Under the pieces are notes generated by a model that searched no databases, was not told the origin of the DNA, and saw only the letters and a program-made list of their open reading frames with translations. The position numbers were made by a program, and so were the translations under genes. Shown piece by piece: positions 31,733-44,683 of a stretch of 64,000 nucleotides of DNA; position 1 is the stretch's first letter, and each line of letters opens with the position of its first letter. Location: positions 88,258 through 152,257 of the forward strand of contig JAYMGJ010000105.1 of the NCBI GenBank assembly GCA_037178675.1, written 5' to 3'. The stretch is from Scleroderma bovista (Eukaryota; Basidiomycota; Agaricomycetes; Boletales; Sclerodermataceae).

Positions 31733-33421
31733 TCAAGCCTCGCTCGTGGCAGTAGTATTTGAGTGGTATGCAACGAATGCACCTGGGCTCGGTCGATGCG
31801 TGGAATGCGAATTGGGCGAAGCGGCTTCCCGGAGGTGCAAAATAAGGTGACACCCACCAATGACCGAGGTTGCTCCCCCGAAGGCATTGACAGCTGTGCC
31901 CCATTGCATCTTGGGGAGTTAAGACTTAGTAAATTCTAGTCGACTGAATTTATCCAACAGATACATACCCCGGCAGCGTAGAGTACTACTAGGGCAATGA
32001 CCCACATCAAACCGAAGCTATCAAAACTTTTTCAGAATTTTCCCATTTCCTCGTAGTGGATGGCTTACCAAAGGAAATACAAGACATTCCCCCCGATGAG
32101 AATGTTTATCAGGTGTGCCCGGCTCCATCGTAACCCAGGAGCAGAGAAATGTCCTTTTGAGCGTTGATAGCCTGCCCAAATGCACAAGCAAAATAGTATT
32201 GACTCGAAGATGGGGGTTGGATACATGGCGTTAGGGAGCCATTGTTCTGGGAGGGTTGCAGTAGAACAGAAGTAGACTCCTGGTAACAGTTGATTCGTAG
32301 CTATTGAACGTGATCAAAGCCACTGAAAATGAATGCAGAGCTGCCTCGGGCTGACCTTTCATGGTGGAACTGAAAACGACGTACACGCGAAACAGTACCA
32401 CAAATTCCGCGAGAAAGCAAATGATCAGGAATGCAAGGATCTTCTTGGAGCGCTCATAAAGCGCATAGACTCGCATTTGCAGTAAAACTATTTGAATCCT
32501 TAAGACAAGTATTTCCCCAGTACAGCGAATGCTTACCTTGCACGGTAATCACAATGAAAAATGGAGGCCATACTTCCATGGGAGCAAGTACTTTGCCTAA
32601 AAAGTGGTTGGTTCAAATATTGGCAATGACAAATGGAGTGATATCCTTACAGCTGTATACGAAGAAATGGGGTATTGTGATCACCTTGAGCGACACACTA
32701 TTGCAATGAATTGGTAATCAACGCCCTTACAACTAGTGCAATGAGTCGGTCAATCGCCATATTGAGGCAAGTAAATGGCCCTTACTAAGAGTGACAGTTT
32801 GTCTAAGAAGAATGCTGCCACAAAGATGCATTTCTTATTACTATGTCATAATTTGCAAGCAACTCACTAGCTGCGAAGAATCTTAGGAAGACATTAGCGA
32901 GGATAGTGCAACAGAAGAGACAAGACGTACATTCCCCAACCGCTTCCTAGATATCGCAGCTGCGAAGAGGAATAAGGACTCACTGCGCGGGAAGCACACC
33001 CATGAAACACGTACTACCAAGTATAAGAAAGTGGATATAGACCATGGCCTTTTCTGATACATGGTCATCCATCAGTACAAACAATCCGATGCCTTTGTGG
33101 GGTCATTGCATACCCATATGTATTCGACCTGTGGAGTAAACGAATTATGTCATTTGCGGATTGCAGCCGAGAATGAAGACTCATACCTCTTGACCAAATA
33201 CAACCACTGTGCCATGAGCATCAGCAAACTATATTCTAGTTTCAATACGGGCGTGCTTACCGAAGTCGTAAACTAGCCAGGTCACCGCAGCCGCTGGAAA
33301 GTGGAGTCAGCACGCAGCATAGCCAGATCTAATCAATCATGAAGTTACCCTGACAGATCTTATTGACTTGGATGATATGCCCAAGCTCGATGTAGTATGA
33401 TTCTAATAGAGCTGGGTCCAT
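31733..33421 (-). CDS. DUF6533-domain membrane protein, third copy, many small exons
   Basis: A spliced gene starting at ATG 33421 (MDPALLESYYIELGHI). Supported exons are 33349-33421, 33261-33293, 33187-33206 (20 nt), 33114-33128 (15 nt, VEYIW) and then KRPWSISTFLYL near 33022-33060. Further exons carry LRYLGSGWG (near 32945), VWPPFFIVITVQ (near 32560), LLQMRVYALYERSKKIL (near 32440-32480), PIFESILFCLCIW (near 32200), LIGGNVLYFLW (near 32075), FGLMWVIALVVLYAAG (near 31990) and VIGGCHLILHLREA (near 31830). TGA 31733-31735 ends it. The blocks occur in the family's normal order and imply about seven transmembrane helices. Function is unknown. No in-frame stop was met in the exons traced, so it is likely intact. 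Confidence 0.75.
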
Positions 33422-34235
33422 CGAGGCAAGATGGGGGGGCGAAACCGTGTTGAGGGTACAGCCATCAATGGAAAGACCTTGGACTATAAGCCAAAGCTAA
33501 TGTAACTCGTTACACGAGGCAGTGTCCAATCAGCCGGCAGTGATCATTTAAATCAGGTGATGGTGACCAACCCTGATATGATAATGGTGGAAGGGAAGAT
33601 AAGTTTTACCTCAAACGGTGAGAGTACTATGCCCGAACTGATGTCATTACCGACATCAACACGAGCTGAGCAGACAAGTCAAGTGCCAGAAAACAAGTGT
33701 TTACTATCCGGTGTTACACATGTTACACACGCCAGTGTCACGACTCACGACGGTGGTATGTGGAATACGTTCGAGTCGAGGCTTTGAACACGTCGGGACT
33801 CCGTTGTACATAGTTGTTCACGGACCAGTCTGCCGTATGATCAAGGGGCTAATGCGATTGTAAGTATGAAAGAATGAATTAGCCCCGAAGGCTGAATCAA
33901 CGGTGGGAAGATTCAACAGGGACGGCGATAGCACCGACGGACCCTCGGATTCTTGGTTACACAACTGAGCCGCCTCTTGTCAGTTATCCGTAAGTTATCC
34001 ATGTCCTTCCATGTCAGCCACGGTCACTCCGGGCCCCCATGGTCATGCTGACCATTCTCATTGTAGCTGGGATGCTCATCTTCAGAGTGATTCCCTCTGC
34101 AGTACGTATTAGACAGTGTAGACCCAAACGTGGCATTGAAGTGTAGCAAATTGCTCTGAGCGTACTCCACCTCTCCAATCCTCTCATTCATTGCCCACAC
34201 GAACACCTCAATGAAAGTGCTTTCCACCTGTCGGA
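33422..34235. other. Intergenic stretch, no gene seen
   Basis: Short frames only (76 codons at 33557-33787, 67 codons antisense at 34024-34227), none with a motif. It separates the minus-strand DUF6533 gene from MATE relic 2. Confidence 0.4.
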
Positions 34236-35830
34236 ACCTAAGGAGAAGATACCGTCGTGATTTACCGCGAGGAATTGGAATTGAGTATCCTCCTGCGCTA
34301 CCCTCCCTGTCCTTGCGTATGTCTATCTGATATCTTACTCACAACTTCCTTCAGAACACTTTAGTTTTTTATCCGTGATCGTCATAGGGCATCTATCCAC
34401 CGTTTACCTTGCTGCTGCGACACTCGGCATGGTGGTTGCCTCTGTCACGGGATATAGCATTGTACAGGGCACCACTACTGCTCTTGATACCCTCCTACTT
34501 CCTGCGTGGACATCAGATACTCCCTATATGGCAAATTTATTCTACTAACCCCCAACCGGAGCTCACTCACATGAATGACAGTCGTCATGACCGCCTTTAC
34601 CCTCATCGTAAGTCATGTTTTCTTCCACCCGTTCAACGCGCTGAACTCTCCTCAAGCCCATCATTCTTATATGGCACAACGCTGGACCTATCCTCCTCGA
34701 GCTTAAGCAGGACCCAGAGGTGGCTCGCCTCGCCGCTTTACCTCAAATACGCAATATTAGGCCTTCCTGCGTATAGCCTCAATTGCATATCAAGGTATGT
34801 TTCCTTACCATTTTTACCAGGATTGTTTACTAATATGTGCTCGTCGTCAGACGGTACTTCCAGTCCCGAGGACTGTTCAATTGTTTCGTCATTGTCGTTG
34901 CATTCCCTCAATTGGTACCTTGGTAGGTTATTGACCCCTCCTCTGAAGTCGTTATTGAAATCGTGTTGGTTGTCTCGTCATAATAGTGTATCCACTGGCC
35001 TCTCCTTCAACCTTATGTCCCTCGTATCTATAAATATAGTATGCCTATTTCTTTGTCCCTCTGGATCCCGATCGGCCGCGGGGTATGGGGTGGTTGACCG
35101 ATCGGGGATAGCAGAAATCGGTGAGTCTAAATCAAGCATCCCATTAGTACGTATGAGTGCTGACTTCATTTTGAAATGACGCGATGGGCCAAACCGCATC
35201 AGCGTAGGAATCGCTCTGTAAGTGAAACTGATGGAGTAACTGGCTGCCAGTTTGTATGCATTCATTATCTTACCTGGTCAGGAGGGATCTATGCCGATTA
35301 GAGCTTTAGTGACTTGGCCGAGTTTCACTTGCAGCATAGTCTGTACTGCTTGTTTCTTCGTTATTGATGTACCAGGCAGGGTAGCCACATCCGTCCGGTA
35401 AGTTGCGCGCTTCGCCGAGTTCCATTTTCAGTTTGGCTCTGAGTTTTATGATTCAACTGATGCCATTCCGCTATCGCGATAAACAAAATCAGGATTGGTA
35501 ACCTCCTCGGCGAAGGAATGTCCCGTCGGGCTGGTATCGTTGCCCATATATCAATTGCTGTTGTAGTATTTTCCAGTATGTAAGTGATAATTTCCGTCTT
35601 TCCTCCTGTGGCCCCTCGCTTCCCAAATCATTTGTTGTCTTATTTTGGGTTCCTGCAATCATTGCGACAATTCACGTACATGTCATCGTGTGCATTGTAT
35701 TCCGCACGAAATGGGCATTTCTGTTCAACAATGACCCTGAAGTTGACTCCCTTGTGGCGTCTGTTCTACTGTTCGCCGGAGTAAATGGGGGGGATGCAAG
35801 GAGTAGGTGCATTGATGTCTCTGAGGTGGG
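34236..35830 (+). pseudogene. MATE-transporter relic 2
   Basis: A collinear but broken copy of the intact MATE gene at 14048-16446. Recognisable blocks are VIGHLSTVYLAAATLGM and VTGYSIVQG (about 34385-34470), AWTSDTP (about 34505-34530), KYAILGLPAYSLNCISR (about 34745-34795), YFQSRGLF (about 34855-34880), a GNLLGEG-like block (about 35490-35515) and KWAFLFNNDPEVDSL (about 35705-35755). The segment corresponding to WTQRM is deleted and replaced by a stop (taa near 34546). Later exons contain further stops. It is more similar to relic 1 than to the intact gene in the region near 35260-35520. Confidence 0.8.
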
Positions 35831-35869
35831 TAGTTTGATCGACGCGTTGGCATGCTGACGTCCACGGGA

Positions 35870-36440
35870 TCTGGGTAAGCCTGGATGGGAGGCAACCCAT
35901 GCTCAATGACCGGGGGTTCATAGGTCAGTTGAAACACATAGGCAACATGGAATGAGACTGGAGTGCTCCTAGAAGGTAAAGGCGATGATTGTACTACTTG
36001 CGCAGGGGGCTGATAACGATGGAAGGGCGTGTGGCTCCTGGCATACATATGGGGGGCTGACGATGGGTGAAGCTGGCATAGGTATGGTGCCTACCATGGG
36101 AGGTTGATACCCGACTATAGGTTCTAGGGATGGGCCCCGCAACTGGCCAGGAGGTGGCATGACAGGTGCGACAGGGGTCCCCACATTAATGATATTCTGG
36201 GGCGGGGGCGGATGAGGCAAGGTGGGGGATCATGGTACTGGAAAGGCAGGTTCAGCAAAGTGCTCGCTTGGGGGCGCAGGCATGGGAATGGGTCGAACCG
36301 GTGGGTGGACCATCCAATAGATGATGTACCGCATCCTCCCGGTGACGGATCGCTACCACCAGTGATCGTCCAGCTCGCCCACCCACAACATTCGTGTACG
36401 TTTGCTGTTCCATACTCAGACGGCGGATCTCCAAGTTCAG
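35870..36440 (-). other. Proline-rich open frames, possible gene remnant
   Basis: Overlapping minus-strand frames encode proline-rich text (for example MPHPPPPQNIINVGTPVAP and QLRGPSLEPIVGYQPPMVG). The coherent coding signal shifts frame within the stretch. It lies directly downstream of the BTB fragment on the same strand and may be the C-terminal part of that gene. Low complexity makes any assignment unsafe. Confidence 0.35.
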
Positions 36441-36554
36441 CCACCCCTACTCAGGAATCGTTCCATCAACACCCAAGGTGAATGGTGCACGGCTGATATA
36501 ACAGGTGGTTTCACTCAACAAAGTACCAGGTAAACTTCAACTCAACGAACAGAT

Positions 36555-36787
36555 CAAAGACATCCACCGCCAATTCTGGTATCATAAAATATTGGCACCT
36601 CATCAATCCACCCCTCCACTGTCTCTGGGCCCACTTGGCCAACATGGAAGAGGTCGGCAAAGGCTTCGGATTCGTTTACCAAGACAGTATGGATGAGCTT
36701 GTAAAGCGTATTTTCAACCTTGACGATGTATGTGCCGTTGTCAAAGTAAAACTGAGGATGACGGGTAACGGTCTCAGAAGGAGTCAT
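36555..36787 (-). pseudogene. BTB/POZ-domain gene fragment with frameshift
   Basis: The minus strand reads MTPSETVTRHPQFYFDNGT followed by VENTLYKLIHTVLVNESEAF, the conserved opening of the Agaricomycete BTB family, then EVPIFYD. The continuation (VDVFDLFVELKFTWYF) is present in the next frame after about 36590, so a single-base indel breaks the domain. BTB domains dimerise and link to Cullin-3 ligases; this copy is probably dead, unless an unseen intron repairs the frame. Confidence 0.55.
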
Positions 36788-36931
36788 GGTAGAGCTGAAG
36801 GTTTGGCCGTGGCAAGTCTGGTTAATGAAGGTCTGTTTCCTTGGCCGGGACCTAAGCTTTGCACCAGAGCCTGAGAGGTTATCTGTGCGGTTAAGCTTGA
36901 AATATGTAGTGCATACATACAGAAGGTGCAT

Positions 36932-38826
36932 CGTTCATCTTGCAACTGCATTGTTCCCAAGCATACAAGATTCTTACTCACAGGTTTATCATTAGGCGAA
37001 CAGCACCAGGCCTCCCGGCGGACTCGCGGAGAGAGGTCTCAAACATGATTAAGTAAATAAGTCGATTTCCCTACTCACCACAGAAGTTACTGTAACTCGG
37101 CCTTACACCATTCTTAGCTGCCACAATAATGTTCAACGACTTGTTGCCGCTTACTGCCGAAGCGGAGTGTGGACATTTGAACCTGCACAGGTTGGCAACG
37201 AAAATAACTATGGTACACTCTCAGTCAGTTGTGTTCCTATTTCTGTTTTCTAGGACGCTTCCAGCCAGATCCCATCCTACTGAAACGTAAGGTAACTGGC
37301 ATCTGTGCTTCACCATTTGCTGATATCAGTGTCTGGCTATCCACTAAGGCCAACTGTGCCTTGGCGGTCAGAAACAGGTACGTCGCCTTTCCAGTGTTCG
37401 CCATGCTCAGGGACTCCACCCGGGATGCAGGCGGCGTACGTCTAGGCAGCCATTTCCGCGAGTGAGTGTTTCATCTGCATTTGAAAATTTCTTCCACCGC
37501 AGAGTCGGAGCATGATTATTCCAGGCGAATCTCTTAATTATACTATTTTCTGGAACACTGTTCTCGGTGTTAGACTCAGATTCCTTGTGGGTGGGTACAC
37601 ACTTGATCTAAATACCTATGATCCGTGCCACTCCGTTAAGGGTAGAATCATGGTCTCCAAAAGCCGATCTCCGAGAGAGAAAGTTACGCCATTACTCTAA
37701 AACCAGGTTCTACTTTCGTTGGGTGTTTTCTAGAATCCTGTATCTGTGGACAGACAGACTATAACAGGATGAGATCACTTGGTTGAAGACATACAAGCAC
37801 CTCTCGCTGATCACATTTCCTCGGAAACGAGGACTATTTCAATCTCATTAGTCGTGGTACTTGTCCCTATGTCAAGCTCAGTTTTTCCTCTTGTACGTGG
37901 CCAGCACTGTCATGTGTATCTGCGTTATCTTTGATTGTATGGGGGGTCTAGATCGCCGGGACCGTCGGGCCAGTGCTTTACAACCCAAGGCTTGAAGCCT
38001 ATCACAGATATTTTAATGTAATGAGATAACCCTTCTTCAAACTAGTACTTGTTACTGGTATTCCTACTAACTGTTACATAGATGACAGCTCTAGGTATAA
38101 ATCGGTTGCACGAGACAGTGTGGATAGTCGGTTTGGAGCAGCAGAAGCAGTACAGGGGAATCTGCGCGCACAGCAGGCACGGCGATTACTGTACTGGTTC
38201 ACATGTCTCACTCCTTGCATGCCTTACGTCCTCACTGCCTCGTACCGTATCATGTTCCTCAGGCATGTGAACCTCTTCTAATCTAATCTCCACGTAAATT
38301 CATTTCCGTGACTGCGACCTCAATCAGTATATCTAGAGCCACCCCCTTTTGTATAAAGAACACATGATCCAATGCCCGGAAAGGATTGTACTCCCATGTC
38401 CCCAATTCCACGAAGACTGCTGATATGCCAATGGTCTGGTATTCCCAACTGAGGAAATGGCTGCGATGACATAGGAAGAGATGACTCACTATAGTAACAG
38501 CTAGACTCATCACCTATTCGGATGTACACTTTCCTCAAGTGGAATGTGGTTCCTCGCAGGGGCGACCCTACTGGAATTTGAACAACGGATTAGTGTATAC
38601 GCGGCAAAAATAGTATCAGCTGATCGACCTCCTGATGTGTATGACATCACCATTCCGGCCCGTGAAGAAACATCCTCAAAGGATCCACGTATGCAAAAAC
38701 AAACGCAGTCTATGTAAAAAGGTACAACAGTTTACAATAAAAAAAGTAAGATGACAACATAAATTAAAAGACGCCTGAGTGAAGTCCCACAGGCATGATG
38801 GAGGGGTTACCCCTAATATGTACGAC
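36932..38826. other. Stretch without a supported gene
   Basis: Several 60-80 codon frames occur on both strands (37229-37465, 38082-38270 plus; 38283-38538 minus) without recognisable motifs or closable exon chains. Donor- and acceptor-like sites are frequent, so a decayed multi-exon gene is possible, but I cannot identify one. Confidence 0.35.
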
Positions 38827-40291
38827 TTACGCCATAGAAGACGCATATTCCAGAGCTTGCTCGACATCTCTGATCAAATCCTCGGCCTCCTCAATACCAA
38901 CAGACAACCTGATGAGATTGTCCCCAATCCCAAGCAAGGCTCTTTCCTTCTCAGGAATACTCCCGTGAGTCATCTGTGCTGGCAACTCTGCCAGGCTCTC
39001 GACCCCTCCAAGAGATTCTGCCAGCGTGAACAGTCGTAGCGCAGTCAAAAACCTATTCGCCTCAAACCCCCCTCCGCGGATTCGGAAGGACACCATCCCT
39101 CCGTAAGGAAAGTCCCCCTCGGAGTCGGGACTAATAAGGCCATCCTCATCTGCTAGTGACCTGAGCCCATCTACGAACTTCTTCGCGTGTGAGGACAGCA
39201 AACTATATGCCAAATCGTTCCGTGGATGCGATGCAAGACCGGGGTACAGGACTTCCTCGACATAGGGTGACCTCTCCAGCGCCCGTGCAACCTTGAGTGC
39301 ATTGACCCCATGCGCTTTCATCCGCAAATGGAGCGTCTTCAAACCACGCTGAGCAAGCCAGCTATCGTGAGGACTCGGGACGGCACCATGGCCATTTTGT
39401 AGGAATCGGAGTTTTGCGGCAAGCTGAGTGTGGTGAGCCGGGAGAATTGCTGCGCCCATAACGACGTCGGAATGGCCGTTGATGTATTTAGTTAAGCTAT
39501 GGACGACAATATCGGCGCCGAGGAGTAGCGGTGACTGGTAAAAGGGTGAAAGGAAAGTGTTATCCACGGCAACTAGAGGTCGAGACGGATGGGACCGTGC
39601 AAGAGATATGATACGTGGTATATCGACAAGCCGTAACGTGGGGTTTGTCGGTGATTCTATCCAAATGAGCTATTGAATTGATAGAAATTAGAATCTCCGA
39701 GAGGGGATTTCCGGAAAGGCTTACCTTGGTATTATCTCTAAACGAAGCCAATATAGTATCGTCGTCAGCACTGAGATCCATAAAGGTGCTTTGAAGACCC
39801 TGTGTTTCCGACGCTACCCGTTTGAAGTAGCGGAAAGTACCGCCATACACATCATTCACGCTCAAAACATGTGCATTTGGGCCAATGGCCTGGACAATCG
39901 TGGCAGTTGTCGCAGATCCGGACGAGAAAGCTATTGCAATTGCCCCCCCAGATTCCAACGAGGCGAGGCTCGTTTCCAAGGCGTCCCTGTTGGGATTTCC
40001 GGATCTCGAATACTCAAATCCCTGGTATGCCAGCGTGTCAGCATGTCTGTCTGCGGAGACTGAATGCAGATGACGAGGACATACCTTGTGATTGCCTACG
40101 CCATCTTGCCTGTAAGTCGTACTGAGCGATATCGGCGGGATAACAGCGCCGGTGGATGGGTCTGGCTCCGAACCGACATGGATAGCTCGTGTCCCAAAGC
40201 CATCTACATGGGAGAGTGATCTCTTACGACCGTGCTGGGTATCATGATGGCCATTGGCAAGGAATGGTGCTGGGTTGTGCGCGATAGTCAT
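38827..40291 (-). CDS. CYS3: Cystathionine gamma-lyase
   Basis: A three-exon gene (40085-40291, 39725-40021, 38827-39669) encoding 448 aa, with phases closing. It belongs to the Cys/Met-metabolism PLP enzymes and should cleave cystathionine to cysteine, 2-oxobutyrate and ammonia in the cytosol (reverse transsulfuration). Motifs include FEYSRSGNPNRDALE, FSSGSATTATIVQ, DVYGGTFRYF and VVHSLTKYINGHSDVVMG, which carries the PLP-binding lysine, plus AESLGGVESL near the C-terminus. These match yeast Cys3 more closely than cystathionine gamma-synthase or beta-lyase. Start ATG 40291 is chosen because the open frame further upstream lacks another ATG. A polar N-terminal extension of about 25 residues is unusual but common in fungi. 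Confidence 0.9.
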
Positions 40292-41204
40292 AACTGACTC
40301 CAACGATTGGTATGATCGATACGTAGGTGCTCCAGTGGGTGAAAGGGTGACAAGGCGGCGTGGACCTGAGATAACCGTGTCTTTATATGTACAACCTTTT
40401 GTCCTCTAACGTAGTCACCCTCCAGGATTGCGCCATAAGGGAATGTAATTCAGTTAGTTGGGCTGACAAATTGAAACCCTTCCTTGACTCACCCACACCC
40501 CTATTAGTAATCGGACCTTGTATTACAGCAGCAACTGCTGTGGAGGCCAAGTACTGGAGTAGTTGGAGAGCCAATGCCATGGCGTAAGGTGGTGAGAAGG
40601 TAAGGTGCGACTGACGAATGACGTATTCCCTTGAAAGGCCGGGCGCAAAAGCGGCCAAACATAGTACCATTTAGATTTATTGAAGGCTCAGCACTTACTT
40701 ATAGTATGCAAGAGGGTATTACCGTATCTGTCCCAAACTGCCGGGTCTAGCAGTCTATAAAAGCTCTAGCGAACGATTTCGATTGTGTATAAGCAGCAAG
40801 AAAGGGTACTCCTAAGGTGAAATTGTGTCCACACGAGATTTCAGAGTACGGCGTCTGTCATCTGACCCCGTCCTGCACGGTGTATATATCTTCGCCGTGT
40901 GACATGTCAGCATTTCCTTCAACTTGATTTGATGATACATGAAAGTGAGCTGTGCAGAACCTATGCCAGGTGCTTTATCATTTCTTGCATGCATAGGTAT
41001 CATTGTCATCACTGTCATTATAATCTAATAGCCAGAGGAAAGTGCATAGACATAATCAAAGTGCAAGTGAAGACGGAAGAATAAAATAAAAAGAAAGAAG
41101 CGATGAGAGAGAGAAAAGAGGAAAGAATTGGCCAGTACTAGTTATCATAACGAATGCATGCCTTATGGTGACGCTAAGCAAACTGTCCTATTTTTGAGTC
41201 TGTC
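40292..41204. other. Intergenic stretch between cystathionine lyase and FHA gene
   Basis: Contains the cystathionine-lyase promoter and the 3' flank of the FHA gene. A 95-codon minus frame (40383-40670) has a hydrophobic centre (MALALQLLQYLASTAVAAV) but no family signal; I leave it uncalled. A poly-purine tract runs from about 41080 to 41125. Confidence 0.4.
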
Positions 41205-43776
41205 CTACTCTTGGTTCACTCGCCATATTACCGCTGCAGTTGCGATACCAAGTACAAATATACCAGCGGCTAAACCTAGCTGACGTTGCTGCAAGAAACA
41301 AATGATTAGGCTAACGAGACGAACGACGATGAAATGACGGACAGCATCTGATTTCTGTGAAGGCTCAATGCTCGACTCGGAGCCAACCGTAGTCGATAAT
41401 CGATGACTGGGACAGTCTTTCAAGGAAGGCTCGGGTGTTATCAGATATTGAGTTCCGTGCGCAAGGACGGCTTTTGAACACGACTCAGGTTCGCTGTCGT
41501 CGTCAGGGATGGACGGAGAGACTGAGCGATCGCACGGGTAGGAATCCGAAGCACGTCGAGAGCCCGCGTTCACACCGTTCACAGCGCCAACGCCCTCGAT
41601 CATATCGATCGACGATACCGGCGAGCTCGACCTCGATTGTCCACGCGACGAGCTAGACCGCCGTCTTCGAGACTTGGTCCGACCAGAGTTCGAGGCAACA
41701 CTAACGGGGCTGGGAGGGGTCACAAGACCGCCGCCACCATTTGGTTTGATATCGCCGTTTGGGATATAAGAATGGTGCCGTTGGACAGCGATTATAGACG
41801 CCACGCTGGCATTAACCTTGGCATCGAACCCGGTTTCCAAAGATTTGGCTCGGGCTTCCCATTCCTCCCTTGCCTTATTCAGCCTCTCACGCTCCTGTGA
41901 CCACTCCTCTTGAACAACACTCCATTGACCTTCGACGCCCTTTTTCCATTCGTTGAGCATCTCCGTAAGCGACTCGCGCTCTGCATCCCGAGGCGGTTCA
42001 CGGACAGCCTTGAGGATCTCAGCCTGCGCGGCCTCCTGTGCTGCACTTTGTTGTTGTAGCTGCAACTGAGTGGCCTGTACCATATCTTCCAATACAGATA
42101 TTTTGGATTGAAGGAGCGAGATCGTGGTTTGGGCCGCGGAGTGCTGCGCCTGAAGAGATGTGTTGAATTCGACCGCTGTGTCTATTCGACAGCTAAGCGC
42201 TGATAATCGCTCCGCCAACTCGTCGAGTGCAGCAGAAGGAACGTCGTGATCTCGTGAGGAGGAGCGGTGTCGTCGCTTCGCACTCGGAGACTCATCGTCA
42301 TCCATACCCATACCTGTGGGCTCGGGTGTCCGTGGTCGCCCGAGTTCATCCCGACGACGTCTGCGGTCTTCGTCCTCATCTTCCTCACTGACTAACTGGT
42401 CCTCATCCTCCTCCTCTACCCTCTCCAACTCATGGGGCACAATTGTGTGGATGCTAGATGCATCGTCATCATCTCCCTGATACCTCCCACCTTGCAACTC
42501 GTCATGGTGCTCGCTATCGTGATGTCTTGACGACAACGAGCCTCCTTCATGGCGTAACAGCTCGAACTCGCGTTTGCGTTCATCCATGAGTTCTCGAAGG
42601 GTAGTTATCTCAGACTTAATAGCCTCGTGCTCAGCGAGCATATCTTCGAGAGCACGGACCTTGTCGACATGACTTGCAAGCGAAGCCTGTGTCTCATGAA
42701 GCTGGTTGCGGAGATCGTTGATAGCGGAAGCCGGAACAGTTCCGGAATCCGTCGGTGGACTCAGTTCGTTTGCAGATGGAGGCGGGGGAGGTCGAACAGG
42801 TGGGAGGCTCTGAGGGAAATGCGGAAGACTGGGTGGCTGTGAGTGGCGGGGTCAACCATCCGCTCCTATTGATATCTCCGGAATAACGCACCAGCGTTCC
42901 ACCTAAAATGTCTTGCAGTTCGTTCATGGAGTTTGAAAGATTTTGCAAGTCAGCACTCGTATCTCTGCTTTTCTGCAGTTCGCCTTGGAGACGACTAAGG
43001 ATGTGGTCGAAGGACAGTCCGCTTTTACCCGGTGGCCGCATATTTGCACCCATGCTGCCCATGTTGCCAACTGACTGCGACTGCAGTCCTGGTCGTCGTT
43101 GCGTGGGAGGCCCAGGCTGCCCCTGTGGTGCGAACGAAAACTGTGAACCCGAGCCACTGCCACCCTGTTGTTGGGAGAGGCCAGGGTGACCAGTACTATT
43201 TTGCATTTGTTCTAGACGAGCAGCCAACTGAGCGTCCTCCTCTGTGATTACACACATGACACGAGCGGCCACCTTATGGTGGATTGTGGTTTTGTTGTCT
43301 TCGCCAATGATGTCAATACCAAATTCCTGGTTGGAAGGGATATAGCAAAAATGAATGGAGCGGCGTTGTCGGGCAACGTACCACGATATCTTCATTTTTG
43401 AGCTCGAATGGTTCAGACTCTAAACCCTCGGCACTTAGACGCTCTCCGTTTATGAAGGTTCCGTTGGAACTTTTGACATCTTTAATGAATATCTAGAAAG
43501 AGAGTTTAAAAGTGAAGCAGCGGGAGATTTGATTAGACATACCTTGCCACCATCTTCCCATATCTCAGCATGCTGTCTTGAGAGTACTTTAGAGTCGAAA
43601 TATCCGTTTCTTTCAGCAGGCACTGTCTTTGCGTTGGTTTGTCGGCCAATCTTGACGCGTTGACCTGCCACTAGTGCAATGTGTTTCGGAACAAAGGTGT
43701 CATTGAGCGGGTAGAGGTAGAGGGCGGGTAGTTGAAGAGGACTGTGAGGAGAAGAGAAAGGAACTGGAGGTGGCAT
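41205..43776 (-). CDS. Tail-anchored FHA-domain coiled-coil protein (SLMAP/Far9-Far10-like)
   Basis: Four exons (43543-43776, 43382-43492, 42892-43326, 41205-42836) give about 803 aa. The FHA domain covers residues about 20-115 with [17 protein letters not shown] and [14 protein letters not shown], the phosphothreonine-binding signature. A Gln/Pro-rich linker, long coiled coils (about 270-480), an acidic EEEDED segment, and Ser-rich stretches follow. The protein ends in one transmembrane helix ([18 protein letters not shown]) and a four-residue tail, a tail anchor for ER or nuclear envelope. This layout is that of SLMAP and the fungal Far9/Far10 STRIPAK subunits, which act in signalling and cell fusion. 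An optional 54-nt in-frame intron just before the helix (gtccgt...ttgcag) may be spliced out. Confidence 0.85.
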
Positions 43777-44683
43777 CGTGGGTGTCGATTAGTACGTCTG
43801 GCGGCTGCACGGTCCAACGTTGCCAGGCGATGTGGTTGGTCTGTCCTTCCCCGCTTATGTAACCCAGAGCTCCCACAGTACACGTGTCTCACTGAATCCC
43901 GCCCAGGTTCTAACCACACAGCTGTGTCTCAAAGCCTATTCGAAAGCAATTTGGTTGGGAGACTCGCTTGCACCCATGTTCATTTTCTCGAGCTCAGGGG
44001 AATGGGTGCAGCTACATTTTGTAGGTTCGCGAACCCCATTCCACACCACATGATGCAAGGTGATCTTCCTGGACAATCCTAGTGACTCGCCACGGCTGAC
44101 AACGTGACCCCTTCGAGGGCTTCCTCCGCAGTAGCAGAACGTCGATCAAAACCGTCGAGCAAAACAAGGCTCTCCTACGAAACCTGAATGTGATGTGTAC
44201 TGGTCTCTTAAGTTCACCCATGTCTGATGAACCTACACTGTTTCACGTGCTAGTGTGATGTAATAGACACCCTTTCACCATGAACCACGTTTTGACCCTC
44301 ATTTTCAGTGCTACTCCCAACGCTCGGCTTCATCGGGTCTAATTTTAGTTCCGGTACCACCTCATGTGCGTCATTAAACTGTTGAACATGGTATGCTTAT
44401 TTCCACAAGTTCGCCCTATCTTACCGGTAGTTTGGAGTTAGAGTAGCCTGCGGTACCGAGTTGATCCCGTAGCATGGCCGTGAGTTCGAGCCTTCTGCAC
44501 TGTTGCGATACTACTCGTAATAATTCATATACAGAATGCAAGCAAAATATTCGTAGGGTACCACCTGTAGGGGAAGGTGCGGGTTCGGGTGTTCGAGAGG
44601 ACAAGGGAGTGAGAAGGAGAAGAGACTCGGAACTCGGACAGTGAATGCTGTAGATACGACGGGAACTTGTGACTTCTTAGCAG
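43777..44683. other. Intergenic stretch left of the LTR element
   Basis: Holds the FHA-gene promoter and short frames only (up to 116 codons at 43732-44082, antisense to FHA exon 1 in part). No motif is visible. The five bases before the LTR are agcag. Confidence 0.4.

Noticed and set aside
44478..44500. gagttcgagcctt resembles a tRNA T-loop
   Set aside because: The flanking bases do not pair as a T-stem and no D-arm or anticodon arm is found upstream.
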